Shown: piece by piece, positions 11,034 through 23,848 of the stretch
Layout: every line of letters starts with the position of its first letter
Numbering within the stretch: position 1 is the stretch's first letter
DNA from: Artemia franciscana
Taxonomy: Eukaryota; Arthropoda; Branchiopoda; Anostraca; Artemiidae
Direction of reading: 5' to 3'
Length of the DNA stretch: 64,000 nt
Assembly: GCF_032884065.1 (NCBI RefSeq)
Contig: NC_088868.1
Coordinates: forward strand, 38,246,867-38,310,866
Program-made: the position numbers and the translations under genes
Notes under the pieces: model-generated
The model's input: the letters and a program-made list of their open reading frames with translations, nothing else
Told to the model about the DNA's origin: nothing
Databases searched by the model: none

Positions 11034-11273
11034 TATAAGAGCCGAGTGGCAAAAGCCAGAAAAATGGGTCAGTCACCAAGATGGGGAGTTAAAAGTATCG
11101 AAGCGTTTATGGACCAGTTGAAGGAATTGGCTGAAGAAGAAACCACGCAATCTTGTACAAAATTCTCGATAACCATGTGTGAGTTGACCTTTAAGCAGCA
11201 AACATGTTCGGGAAAATGTGAGAATTGTTCAACTTGGAAAACCCGTCTTAAAGAAATCTGGCATAGTCTATAG
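11034..11273 (+). CDS. Possible 3'-terminal exon, unrecognised protein
   Basis: A strong acceptor (a T/C-rich run ending TTTTTAG at 11033) opens directly into a phase-0 frame of 79 residues ending in TAG. The acceptor's own TAG closes this frame upstream, and no ATG precedes residue 11, so the protein would enter from an upstream exon. The peptide starts YKSRVAKARKMGQ, has a probable amphipathic helix (SIEAFMDQLKELAEEE) and then a cysteine-rich end (C-x7-C, then C-x3-C-x2-C in CSGKCENC) before RLKEIWHSL. The cysteines could bind metal, but I do not recognise a family. An AATAAA-like motif lies well downstream near 11560. It may be a chance open frame. Confidence 0.35.
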   Translation, partial: YKSRVAKARKMGQSPRWGVKSIEAFMDQLKELAEEETTQSCTKFSITMCELTFKQQTCSGKCENCSTWKTRLKEIWHSL

Positions 11274-13630
11274 CCAGGGTATATGAAGCACAAGTATCAA
11301 ACTTTAATTTGTTGACCATTCCTTCTTAATTCTAATTTTGTGATTAATAAGATAAAGATTATACATGGTTATATATGTTATTGCTTTTTCTCCGATTATA
11401 CAAAGCAGAATTGAAAGAGGATTTATCCGGCCTCGTTCTTTTTTTTTAAATTCAAGTAGTTTTAATAGCCTTTTCAAGAAATGCTTATATTATTTTCTTG
11501 TTTTTCTGAGACTTACAATAAGTTTATGACAATTTACTTCTTGATGTTCAAAGTAAATTAAATAAAATAAAAGCCGTATTCCGTGAAAACTCTTTCATAT
11601 ATTACGGGGTAGAAGCGTTGACATCACCAGTTTTTTCCTTGATTTATACCATTTCAAACAATTTGAACTATTCGTAATTCCTTAGCTATATGAGATAAAA
11701 AATCTTATATAATAAAATCAGTAATTATATTAAACACACACACATATACATACTATCTCTTTAAACAAGCAATAATTGTTTATTCACGTATTTATTCAAT
11801 TTTTCTCGAAAACGGTTCTATATTTTTCAGGAAAATGGGGATCCTTGGATTTTCTGGCCTTAAAAATCGATCTATATTTGTCGAAAGTTTGAGAAACTTC
11901 GTTAATAGTCTTAATTTTGGGAAAATTATGTCATTGACGTCATATTTATGAATACATTCGAAAAGCATGCAAACGTCGTGATTACCTAATTAGTGGTTGT
12001 ATCGTTTTCAGTGTCTATGACACAGGCGAAATTACGCAAAAAATACGGTTGGTCAGAAAAATCATGATTGCTCTCATATTTATGATTACGTTTTATGAGA
12101 ATAAACTACATGCGAATAAATTCCGCTTCCCCCTCCTCAGGAATGAAAGTGTCGTTTTTATATCCATGACGCATGTGACATTAAAAAAGGAACATAAAAA
12201 GGAACAAGTATGGAATACCAAGTGTAATTAGTGTATTTACAAAATATATTTTTTGTTGAGGAGTGATTGATTTTTTTCTTCTATCACTTACTTTGATCAA
12301 AATTTCTTCACTTTCTTGTTGAAATTCTCCCTCAATCCTTTGCAAAGAAAATTATGTGATTTTAACAACTTCCTTATTTTATCTACTCAATTAAATAAAA
12401 GTTCCAGTTTCGCTTCTTTCCCTCGTGGTATTGCTCTCGCTGAAACACTAAATCCTTATAATCTCTGCATAATAAACGTTTTGATAAGATACAAGTCAAA
12501 GATCAATCTCATCTTCTTCTAAGAATTACTATTGTTTTTATTCAATGTCAAAATATGTCATGGGGATTGAAGATCGAGTGTCCTGCTCATTTGATCCCTG
12601 GTACGTGTAATGTAAACTGTGTATATCTGTTTGGTCATTGAAGAGGGATTAATTCAGAGGTGTTTCTTACGTTTTTTAACCGCGATCGATGCCAAATTGA
12701 CTAAACTGCAAGTTTAGTGTTGCTGAGAATTGATGCCACAAATTGGTTAGTACAACCTGTTTAGTAACTGAAGTCTATTTTACCTCAAGTTAGTTTTGAT
12801 AAAATAGGAATTGAGACATAATAGTTATTATAAAAAGTAATAATGTATGCCGACTATGCAAATGCATTGAAACCACCGACTACTCTAGCATCAGAGGTTA
12901 GTTTGGTATGTCCTACAGTCTAACTTGGAATATCAACAGTAGAACAACAGGGCCGGTAGTTAAATTTACCAGTGCCCTGGTTGGTGTACTTACTAATCCC
13001 AATGCATTTTACTGGAGTCCTTTGTGGTCATATTTTAGACAAAAATATTTTTTTTGTTACTTTTATTCACTTCTTCCTAACTTACTTAAGATATGCAAGG
13101 AGAACACTTCACATTTTTCTTGCCTTTCATACAAATAGTTTGACTACATGTCTTTTGTCTCCGATTAGAAGTGCAATACATCGTATCTAGGTTGATTTCA
13201 ATGCATTAAATTGTGGGTTTCTAATCCCAATATCTTGAATTCGTCCACTTGTCTCTTACGGGATTCTCCCCAAAAGTTTAAATAAGTCAGAATCTTAACC
13301 TAATTTCTCCAGAAGATAACCAGACTTGTGGTCTCTTTTTGCTCAAATTTCAAATTTTTCATAGTCAGATTGAAAACTGCCAATAAATCAACCAAATATA
13401 AACGACCTACCATGCCTGTGAGTAGTGACAGTCCAATCTATTTCATGAAACCCATAGCCATTAGTCACATATTCCTTTAAGATGACCAGCGATCCCCTCA
13501 TTACCCAGGTCTTATTAATTTTCTAAAAAACGCAAATGCATGTTACGTCATTGGAAATGTTTACTTCGGGTCGATACGTAATTGGAGTTGAGGGAGATGC
13601 AATCATAGTTTTTTTTAATTGTTATGTATT
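11274..13630. other. No gene seen; AT-rich non-coding
   Basis: Only short open frames without recognisable motifs or splice context were seen. A short CA/TA-rich patch lies near 11735. Confidence 0.4.
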
Positions 13631-13639
13631 ACGTCGTTT

Positions 13640-14612
13640 TTGAGTCCACTGGTCAAGTTTTATCAAGACATTTATCTTCAAAACGGTTTTTAAGACCTTT
13701 TTGTTCAAGACGTTTTTCAAGATGTTTCGAAAGATTTCAAGACGTTTTTTCCAGGACGTTTTTCCAAGATTTCTTTAGTTCTTACGTAATTGTAAATGTT
13801 CACCATTGTTACGAATAATGTATTCTCACATGAATTGTTTATTCAGGGCCCGTGGGGAACCTCTGCTTGTAACTGTAAAGGACACACACGCGGGTGTTAC
13901 GTAATACTTTATGATATTTTGTTTTCTTTCAATATATTTTTGTCAGGGAACCTTTATTAACTAAAGATTTTTCTCCCTGATAGGACTCGAAAGGCAATTT
14001 TCTTCCAATGGAACAGCAGTCTAGACATTAAACGGAACAGAGGATTTGTTTTGCCTGGAATTGGTTATTTCTTAGAATGCATTAGCCAAACCAAAATATT
14101 AGAAAGGCGTTCATAATCCAGGTATCTAGGATGCGGTTCCATTTGAGGGAAATGGCCTTTCTTGTCATAATTGGGACAAAAGTCTTTAGTTAATAAAGGT
14201 TCCCCGAGAAAAACACATTGAAAGAAAATAGAATCCAATAAAGTGTTACGTAGCACCCACGTGTGTACCCTCCACGGTTAAAAACGGGGGTTCCCTTCTG
14301 GTCCTGAAGAAATAAGTCATGTTATAATCTGTCATCCGTAACACTGTTAAACATTCCCCCTTACGTAAGAAGTAAATAAATTTTGAAAAAAACGTCTTGA
14401 AATGTCTTAAAACGTCTTGAAGAAAAATTTTCACAAAAATTTCTTGAAATTTCTTGAAGTGTCTTGAATAATGTCTTGAAGAAAAATTTCCCAAAAATGT
14501 GTTGAAACGTCTTTAAAAAACGTTTTGAAAATCTCTTGGAGAAAAATGTCTCAAAAAATGTCTTGAAACGTTCTTCAAAAAAAGTCTTGAAGAAAAATGT
14601 CGTAATAAAACT
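13640..14612. repeat. Foldback (long inverted repeat) with CAAGACGTTTTT-type sub-repeats
   Basis: The left arm (about 13640-14030) and right arm (about 14115-14612) are imperfect reverse complements. Clear matches include AGGGAACCTTTATTAACTAAAG (13948-13969) against its complement at about 14180-14205, TTTCTTTCAAT against ATTGAAAGAAA, and the GTTACGTA segment. The outer part of each arm is a run of degenerate 10-20-bp repeats of CAAGACGTTTTT (left) or its complement AAAACGTCTTGA (right). The spacer is under 100 bp. No coding capacity. Confidence 0.75.
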
Positions 14613-14639
14613 CCTCCGCTTGACTAGCAGACTCCTGCA

Positions 14640-15825
14640 AAATCGGGTGTAGAACCAATACGAAGGTAATATAAAATTACTACAAAGTTTGATCTAGAAC
14701 CAACACGACAGTAAGATAACATTACTGGAAAATATGGTAAATGATCAGTACGAGAAAATAATTACTTCAAATTTTGCTAAAGAACCAGTACTATAGTAAT
14801 ATAAAATTACTATTAAATTTGGTGCTAACCAGAGCTTTCGTTACACTGAATGGTGTCTTGAAGAACTTCAACATCAAACCTAGGCCACTCTGACAGGATT
14901 AGCGTTTTTTTACTTCAGTATAAGACGCACAATAATGACACTGAGTCCAACCAGTCCACACAAATTCCACTTTACCAATACCAATAAGCTGCCCTAGAAG
15001 ACGAAGAGTATTCATTCAAAACGGAACTGAAATTTATATACTACTGAAATTTTTGAGATAACTGAAATACTACTGAAAATTTTCATACTACTGAAATTTA
15101 GCGTTTATTGGAATTTTTTTCCCGAAGAACATCAAAAATTAGTCATACAGCAAGATTAATCAAAACAACCGACAAGGGATCTTTATACAGAAAGTCTAAG
15201 TATATATAGTATCTTTAAGTAATTAATTCATTAATCAATTCAACCTCAATGAAAGAAAACCACTCTAATTGTTACAATAACAATGTAAACAAAATAATTA
15301 ATGTTTCGTTTTCTTAACTTTTTCACACGGCGAATTTCGATTTTGATAAACATTAATCTAAAAAACGCTTTCCGAAAAAGAAGTTTTTTGAAGAAAAGTA
15401 GAGATCGCAATAAACTTAAGATCAGAAGAAACAGAAACCTACAATAAATCAACCTCGAAATGACCAGAAGTTATTATTAAGGAATAAATGAAACACTTAA
15501 CGAACAAAAATAAAATAAACTTTCTTAGCGAAAAAACTTACAACAGATACTAATACAAATATACAAAAGAATCTTAGAACGAATAAAGCATACGTTAAAA
15601 AGCAAATCAAGCTTAAAATGAACAAAAATGTTTTGCCTTTCAAGTATAAATGAAAACCAAAGCGAACAGGAATCAAATAAACAATCATAGAAAATAAACA
15701 TACAATATGCTCTAATATAAATGAATAAAAATTTTAAAACGAGCGCAACTTAAATTGAATATGAAATTAAGCTTGAGACGACCCAACATTATTACAAACA
15801 AGAGTTTTGGTTGTGCCTCCTTCTT
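14640..15825. other. AT-rich non-coding; part resembles 61.1-61.3 kb
   Basis: 14650-14830 repeats the phrase AACCA(A/G)(C/T)ACGA(A/C)(A/G)GTAA with AAATTACT at ~70-bp spacing. About 15360-15720 carries GAACAGGAATCAAATAAACAA-like phrases similar to 61085-61300, suggesting another interspersed repeat. No gene seen. Confidence 0.35.
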
Positions 15826-17632
15826 TCAAACAGTTCGTGGTAACGAACTGTAGTAAGGGGCGACCCGGCTCAATAGTAACCAAAACTCTAAAAAATGTTT
15901 GATATCAAATATCAAATTGTGTCAAATATCAAATATCAAATATCAAAAAAAAAATGTTTGATATCATAAAAAATTTTGATATCAATAGCTACATCAAAAG
16001 AATTGCATTTTAATGCCGATTTTAAATATATATGTTTCATCAAGTTTAGTCTTACCCATCAAAAGTTACGAGCCTGAGAAAATTTGCCTTATTTAAGAAA
16101 ATAGGGGAAAACACCCCCTAAAAGTCATAGAATCCTAACGGAAATGACACCATCAGATTCAGCGTATCAGAGAACCCTACTGTAGAAGTTTCAAGCTCCT
16201 ATCTACAAAAATGTAGAATTTTGTATTTTTTGCCAGAAGACAGATCACTGGTGCGTGTTTATTTGTTTGTTTTTTTTTTTTTTCCAGGGGTCATCGTATC
16301 GACCAAGTGGTCCTAGAATGTCGTAAGAGGGCTCATTCTAACGGAAATGAAAAGTTCTAGTGCCCTTTTTAAGTGACTGAAAAAATTGGAGGGCATCTAT
16401 GCCCCTCCCATGCTCATTTTTTTCCCAAAGTCAACGAATCAAAATTTTGAGATAGCCATTTTGTTCAGCATAGTCGAAAACCATAATAACTATGTCTTTA
16501 AGGATGACTTACTCCCCCACAATCCCTGGGGGAGGGGCTGCAAGTTACAAACTTTGACCAGTGTTTACATATAGTAATGGTTATTGAGAAGTGTACAGAC
16601 GTTTTCAGGGGGATTTTATTTTTTGGGGGGTGAGGCTGAGGGGAGGGGGCTATGTTGCAGGATCTTTCCTTGGAGGAATCTGTCATGGGGGAAGAAAAAT
16701 TCAATGAAAAGGGCGCAGGATTTTCTAGCATTACTATAAGAAAACAATGAAAAATAAACATGAAAACGTTTTTTCAAATGAAAGGAAGGAGTAGCATTGA
16801 AACTTAAAACGAACAGAGATTATTACGCATATGAGGGGTTCTAAAAATACTTTAGCATAAAGAGCGAGGTATTTAGGAGGAGATAAATACCTCGCTCTTT
16901 ATGCTGAAGTATTTTTAGTAATTTCAACTATTTATTCTACGGCCTTTCTGATTCAGGGGTCATTCTTAAAGAATTGGGACGAAACTTACGATTTAGTGTA
17001 AAGAGCGAGGCATTAACGAGGGTACAAACCCCCTCGTATACATAATAAAAATATAAGATTATGAAAGTTTGTTACGTAAGTTAATTCTTAAGTTACGTAT
17101 ATTTTTTACTAATAAAAACGTTCGTTAAAAATTAAAAGTTCTAGTTGCCTTTTTAAGTAACCGAAAAATTGGAGGGCAACTAGGCCTCCTTCTCCACCCC
17201 TTATTTCTCAAAATTGTCTGATCGAAACTAAGAGAAAGCCATTTAGCCAAAAAAAGAATTAATATACAAATTTCATTTTAATAATTTATGTGCGGAGAGC
17301 AAAAACCAAACTTGCATTAATTCAAAAACGTTCAGAAATTAAATAAAAAAAATAATCTTTTTAGCTGAAAGTAAGGAGCGACATTAAAACTTAAAACGAA
17401 CAGAAATTACTCCGTATATGAAATGGGTTGTCCCCTCTGCAATCCCTCACTCTTTACGCTAAAGTTTGACTCTTTGCCACAATTCTACTTTTTAAAACAA
17501 TTAAAAGTTTTAGCGTAAAGAGCGAGGGATTGCGGAGGGGACAACCCATTCCATATACGGTTTAATTTCTGTTCGTTTTAAGTTTTAATGTCGCTCCTTA
17601 TTTTCAGCTAAAAAGATTAGTTTTTTTTTATT
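15826..17632 (+). repeat. F1 interspersed repeat, full-length (copy b)
   Basis: It begins TCAAACAGTTCGTGGTAACG, whose inner 20 bases form an 8-bp stem with a GGTA loop. It runs through the conserved body and an inner hairpin module (about 16795-17045), and ends in the outer palindrome at 17341-17632, arms of about 120 bp around a ~35-bp loop. The head contains GTAAGG(A/G)GCGAC and the tail ends with its reverse complement, so the element has short terminal inverted repeats besides its hairpins. It encodes no protein. Confidence 0.85.
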
Positions 17633-17639
17633 AATCACT

Positions 17640-18155
17640 ATAAAAGTCTAAGGCCTATTGCGTCACTGGCGCTTTACTGAAAACTACATGTCTTGAACAG
17701 CCTTAGAAAGCACAAATAAAATCAAACTGGATATTTGATATATAATGATATTATGGTTAGAAAGATCATCAGTTGAAGATATTATTATAGTGTAATTTTT
17801 ATCTTCATTTTCAATGCTGTAATAACTGAAAAAGACAATATATGTAATATTATTCATTTTCAGTGAAGCACCAATGAAGCAGTAGGCCTTAGACTTTTAA
17901 AGTTAGGGAAGGGGTCAAAATTCCAACTCTTGTTTGTAATGTAACTATATTTGTCTTGAACAGTTGAATTAAACTGAACATTTGATGTATAATCCCGTTA
18001 ATTATTAATAGCTCATCAGTTCAAAATTTAATTTTTCAGTAATTTTTACGTTCATTGTAAATGTTGTAATAAGTACAAAGAAATACATTTTGATACAATT
18101 CGTTTTCAGTAAAGCACCAATAACGCAGTAGGTTTTGAATCCCCAATACTTTTGA
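17640..18155. mobile_element. Small TIR (MITE-like) element with a third arm copy
   Basis: About 44 bp at 17640-17683 (AAGTCTAAGGCCTATTGCGT...) recur as the reverse complement at 17858-17902, bounding a 262-bp element. A third, diverged copy of that arm (TTTTCAGTAAAGCACCAATA...) occurs at 18105-18150, and the sequence between (from about 17945) resembles 17690-17860. This looks like a TIR element with a partial tandem duplication. No coding capacity. Confidence 0.6.
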
Positions 18156-20190
18156 AAAAATATATTGTTAATAAGTTTTTTTCAGGTGGGGGAGGGGGGT
18201 CAGGCCATGGAGGCAGTTCCGAGGGTCTGTTCCCAGAATTTAAATCAATAGATTTTTTGGTGTGAGGTTGGTTTATCAGGCCATGGAGGACCAGAGGTCA
18301 CCTCCCATAAGTTTTGGAATAAAATATTGCTAGGGGGTTCAGGCTAGGGCTGATTTCCCATTATTTTTGGAATAAAAATATCGTTAATAGGTATTTTTGG
18401 GGGGATGGGTGGGCCATTAGGGAAGGCCAGGGGTCTGTTACTTAAAATTTTGGAAAAAAGTATCGTTAAAATTTTTTTGAGTGGTGTTTTGGGGTTGGGC
18501 TTATTTGACCTTTTAACTATTCTAAAAACTAAAAAGTGGCTATCTAAAAATCTTGATCCAATAGGGTTTAGGTAAAGAGGACAGAAGGCAAGCTCCCTCC
18601 TGACCCTTTTGATTCTTGAAAAGAGAACTATAACTTTCAATTCTCATTAAAACGAGCCTCCTCCGAAGCTCATACGAACATTTCTTCTATAAAAACGCTA
18701 TAAACACCAGGGGCATAATTTACAACGCTTGCCCCAGGGTTTCGGTTTTTCTTATGACCCAGAGTTCTTATTTAATGAGCTTGGATCTGTTTTGGACAAA
18801 ATGGCTATGTTAAAAATTTGGTCGGACGTATTTGAGGAAAGGAGGGTTGGTAGGTGGAGGATTGTTGTCTTTGGATCACTTTTGATTTGCAAAAAGGAAA
18901 CTAGCCCTTTCAATTTATAGCTATTTGAGTCCCTTTCGAAGTTAACCTTTTTCAAAAGAGCATAGTTTACAACCCTTCCCTGAGGCTGTGGCATGGGTTG
19001 TGTCCACCTCAAAGATTGGGTTATTTGATCTTTAAACTATTTACAATAGAATGACCATCTGGAAATTTTGATTGGAAACATTTGGGGAAAATGGCATTGG
19101 GGTGGGGGGGGGACTTGTTGCCCTCTAATCATTTGTGACTCTTAACAAGGGTATTGGAAATTCCAAATAAAAATCGAAAGAGTCCCCTCATAAGTTCGTA
19201 CTACCATCCCTTCCATAGAAATCCTATATGTCCCTGGGGCATATATGTCACCCTTGGTTCTCGGGTGCATTGTTGTCTATAAAGTTTTCTTATGATCTTT
19301 GGTCTATTTTGAACAAAATGGCTATATGAAAAACTCGATCGGACATATTTAGGGAAAATAGGATTGGAAGGGAGGGGCTAGTTAACATCGGACAACTTTT
19401 GACTCTTCAAAAAGAAATTATATCCTTTCAATTTCTAGACATTTGAGTCTCTTTATACGACCATCTTTTCCATGAGAACCTTATATGTTCCCGTGGCATA
19501 AGCTATGTTGACGCTGAAGTTTCGATATGTCTGTTCGTTGGGCCATTCCAAACAAACTAGCTATCTCAAAAGTTTTATCGGACGAATTCAGGGAAAAGAA
19601 GGTGTGTGTTTGGGGGAGGAGGTAAATTCCCTCCAATCACATTTGACTTACAAAGATGTAACTAGAACTTACAATATCCTATCAACTGAGCCATCTCTTA
19701 AGTTCATACGATAACCCCTTACATTAAAACCTTATATGCCCCCGGGCTTTAGTGGATCATATCGACCCAAAAGTTTTTGTTTTCTAATGCTTGAACTATT
19801 TTTTATAAAATGGCTATCTCAGAATTTTATTGGATGGGTTTGGGGGAAAAGGGCATGGAAATGGGGAGGGGGCGGGGTTGGATTTCCTTATGATCTCTTT
19901 TGAACTTTCAATTTCCAATCAAATGAGTATAACTGAATTTTGTAAGAGCATCCCTTCCATAAGAACTATATATGCCCAAGGTATAACTTACAATGCCTGG
20001 CATCGGGCACTTGGGAGGCTTTGTCGACGCTGGATTTTTTATTATCCGACCTTTATCGGGAACATTTGGGAAAAAAGGGTGGGGGGCTAATTGCCTTTGA
20101 TCACTTTTGATTCTTAAAAAAGGTACTAGAACATCCAACTTTCAACTTAATGAGCCCCCTCCATAGTTTATATGACTACCCCTTCATAAA
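18156..20190. repeat. F2 degenerate tandem array, ~290-bp units
   Basis: Recurring ordered phrases mark five to seven diverged units: a GGCATAA(C/T)TTACAAC segment, a TTTGAACAAAATGGCTATCT segment, a GATCGGACGTATTTGGGGAAA segment, ATCACTTTTGACTCTTAAAAA, and CAATCAAATGAGCC. Examples of the ACAAAATGGCTAT phrase lie near 18795, 19313 and 19806. Open frames here are short and not conserved. Confidence 0.65.
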
Positions 20191-20494
20191 AAGGGTCTCT
20201 TTTAAAAAATAATAATAATAAAACATTGGAGCCTTGTGTCCTTTACCTCTGATTTACCTCTTCACAAATAAAACGTGTTTCAATATCCCATTTATAAACC
20301 CATTATGTTGTAGACTAATTTCTTGTTATCCAAATAAAATATAAACAATAAGAGTAGGGAAAGAATCCGTTCTTTATTGTTGTTCCAACTAATTGCAAAT
20401 AACAAATATGAATTAAACAAAAGTTCACTATAGTTCGAGTTCAGCCATCTTGGTTCTTTGACATATAAGCGTGATGAATCCCTTTTATCTACTT
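20191..20494. other. No feature seen
   Basis: AT-rich sequence with a short (AAT)n-like stretch near 20210. Nothing recognised. Confidence 0.4.
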
Positions 20495-22166
20495 AATTAA
20501 ATAAAAAAAAACAAGTTTTTTTAAATGAAAGTAAGGAGTAACATCAAAACTTAAAACGAACAGCAATTACTCCGCATATGAAAGGGGCTTTTCCTTCTCA
20601 ACGCCTCGCTCTTTACGTTAAAGTTTGACTCTTTTTCTTTTCTACTTACTACTTTTTAAAACAGTAAGAAACTTTAGCGTAAAGGGTGGGGCGTTGAGGA
20701 GGAAAAGCTCCTTTCATATGTGGAGTAATTTCTGTTCGTTTTAAGTTTTAATGTTGCTCCTTACTTTCATTTAAAAAAACCTGTTTTTTTATTTAGTTTC
20801 TTGACGTTTTTGAATTAATGCATGTTTTGATCTTGGCTCTCCGCGCATTAATACTTAAAGCAAAATTGCATATTAATTAATTGCAATTAATCGGAAGATT
20901 TTGACAAAAAAGGAGTGAGAGAGGAGGCCTAGTTCCCCTCCAATTTCTTATTACTTAAAAAGGTAACTAGAACTATTAAGTTTTTACAAACGTTTTCATT
21001 GGTAGAAATTATACGTAACTTACGAATTAACTTACGTAACGAAATTCTATATTCGTATGTTTTTATTGCGTATATGAGGGGGTTCAACCCTCGTCAATAC
21101 CTCGCTCTTTACACTAAAGCTTAAATGTCCCAATTCCTTAAGAATGACCTCTGAATCACAAAGGCCGTAGAATAAATAGCTGAAATTACCAAAAATACTC
21201 TAGCGTAAAGAATGAGGTATTACGAGGAGGTAAACCCCTCATATGCGTAATAATTTTTGTTCGTATTAAGTTTTAATGCTGCTCCTTACTTTCAGTAAAA
21301 AAAACTTTTCATATTTATTTTTTCATTGTTTTTTCAAATAATGCTAGAAAATCCTGCACCCCCTTCATTGAAATTCTCTTCCCCCATGAGAAGTTTATCC
21401 ATGGAAATATCCTCCAACGTAGCCCCCCCCCTCAACTCGCCACCCTTAACCAAAAAAAAACCTTGAAAACGTCTGTACACTTCCTAGTAACCATTACTAT
21501 ATGTAAACACAGGTCAAAGTTTGTAACTTGCAGCCCCTCCCACGGGGACTGCGGGGGAGTAAGTCATCCGTAAAGACATTGTTATTAGGTTGATTGTCTA
21601 TGGTGAATAAAATGGCTATCTCAGAATTTTGATCCGGTGACTTTTGGGGAAAAATGAGCGTGGGAGGGGGCCTAGGTGCCCTCCATTTTTTTCGGTCACT
21701 TAAAAATGGCACTAGAACTTTTAATTTTTGTTAGAATTAGCCCTCTTGCGACATTCTAGGACCACTCAGTCGATACGATCACCCCTGGGGAAAACAACAA
21801 CAAAAAAACAAATAAACACGCATCCGTGATATGTCTTCTGGCAAAAATGCGAAACTCCACATTTTTGTAGATAGGCGCTTGAAACTTCTAGAAAATGGTT
21901 CTCTGATACGCTGAATCTGATGGTGTGATTTTCGTTAAGATCATATGACTTTTAGGGGTTGTTTTCCCGTATTTTCTAAAATGAGGCAAATTTTCTCAGG
22001 CTCGTAACTTTTGATGCGTATAACTGATCTTGATGAAACTTATATATTTAAAATCAGCACTAAAATGCGATTCTTTTGATGTAACTACTGGTATCGATTT
22101 TATAGAGTTTCGGTTACTATTGAGCCGGGTCGCTCCTTACTACAGTTTGTTACCACGAACTGTTTG
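20495..22166 (-). repeat. F1 interspersed repeat, full-length (copy c)
   Basis: The outer palindrome lies at about 20495-20794, with stem section GGGGCTTTTCCTTCTCAACG at 20584 and its matching complement near 20690. The body follows, with an inner hairpin at 21100-21240 and the head hairpin at 22142-22161 followed by TTTGA. Its palindrome stem belongs to a different sequence subgroup from copies b, d and f. Confidence 0.85.
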
Positions 22167-22172
22167 ATATTG

Positions 22173-22198
22173 ATAGGTAGGTAGGTACGTAGGTAGGT
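22173..22198. repeat. (TAGG)n microsatellite
   Basis: Five TAGG-type units, one with an ACG interruption, lie just beyond the head end of F1 copy c. Confidence 0.8.
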
Positions 22199-22370
22199 TT
22201 TATTCGTAACCTCAATATAAACATAAATAAAAATGACACTACTTATAAATTACTACAGCAAAAAGAAATTCCTAAGGATCTGTGCTGCAAATTTCTGTTA
22301 TGGTTTATATCTTATAAATAAATATTTAAACATAACAACTCATGATTATCCACCTAGCATATTCTATATA

Positions 22371-23848
22371 TTAAATAAAAAAAAAACTAATTTTTTTAGC
22401 TGAAAGTAAGGAGCGACATTAAAACTTAAAACGAACAGAAATTACTCCGTATATGAAATGAGTTGTCCCCTCCGCAATTCCTCGCTCTTTACGCTAAAGC
22501 TTTTAATTGTTTTAAAAAGCAGAATTGTGGCAAAGTGTCGAACTTTAGCGTAAAGAGCGAGGAATTGCAGAGGGGACAACCCATTTCATATACGGAGTAA
22601 TTTCTGTTCGTTTTAAGTTTTAATGTCGCTCCTTACTTTCAGCTAAAAAAATTAGTTTTTTTTTATTTAATTTCTGAACGTTTTTGAATTAATGCAAGTT
22701 TGGTTTTGGCTCTCCGCACATAAATTATTAAAATGAAATATGTATATTAATTCTTTTTTTTGGCTAAATGGCTTTCTCTTAGTTTTGATCAGACGATTTT
22801 GAGAAATAAGGGGTGGAGAAGGAGGCCTAGTTGCCCTCCAATTTTTCGGTTACTTAAAAAGGCAACTAGAACTTTTAATTTTTAACGAACGTTTTATAAG
22901 TAAAAAATATACGTAACTTAAGAATTAACTTACATAACAAACTTTCATAACCTTATATTTTTATTATGTATACGAAGAGGTTTGTACCCTCGTTAATACC
23001 TCGCTCTTTACACTAAATCGTAAGTTTTGTCCCAATTCTTTAAGAATGACCCCTGAATCAGAAAGGCCGTAAAATAAATAGTTGAAATTACTAAATACTT
23101 TAGCATAAAGAGCAAGGTATTTATCTCCTCCTAAATACCTCGCTCTTTATGCTAAAGTATTTTTAAAACCTCTCATATGCGTTATAATCTCTGTTCGTTT
23201 TAAGTTTCAATGCTACTTCTTCCTTTCATTTGAAAAACCATTTTCATGTTTATTTTTCATTGTTTTCTTATAGTAATGCAAGAGAATCCTGCGCCCTTTT
23301 CATTGAATTTTTCTTCCCCCGTGACAGATTCCTCCAAGGAAAGATCCTCCACCATAGCCCCCTCTCGTTAGCCCCACCCCCAAACAAAATAAAATCCCCC
23401 TGAAAACGTCTGTGCACTTCCCAATAACCATTATTAAATGTAAACACTGTTCAAAGTTTGTAACTTGCAGCCCCTCCCCCAGTGATTGTGGGGGAGTAAG
23501 TCATCCCCAAAGACATAGTTATTATGGTTTTTGACTATGCTGAACAAAATGGCTATCTCAAAATTTTGATCCGTTGACTTTGGGAAAAAAATGAGCGTGG
23601 GAGGGGGCCTAGATGCCCTCCAATTTTTTTGGTCACTTGCAAAGGGCACTAGAACTTTCCATTTCTGTTAGAATGAGCCCTCTTGCGACATTCTAGGATT
23701 ACTTGGTCGATACGATGACCCCTGGGGAAAAAAAAACAAAACAAAAAAACAAACAAATAAACACGCACCCGTGATTTGTCTTCTGGCAAAAAATACAAAA
23801 TTCCACGTTTTTGTAGATAGGAGCTTGAAACTTCTACAGTAGGGTTCC
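22371..23848 (-). repeat. F1 interspersed repeat, head-truncated (copy d)
   Basis: The outer palindrome is at 22371-22670 and an inner hairpin at about 23085-23170 (CCTCGCTCTTTATGCTAAAG arm). The conserved body stops at about 23848, shortly after CTACAGTAGGGTTC, without the head hairpin. Confidence 0.85.

Noticed and set aside
18344-20138. Several 60-98-codon frames in the F2 array
   Set aside because: They are not preserved between F2 units, so they are chance frames in a repeat.
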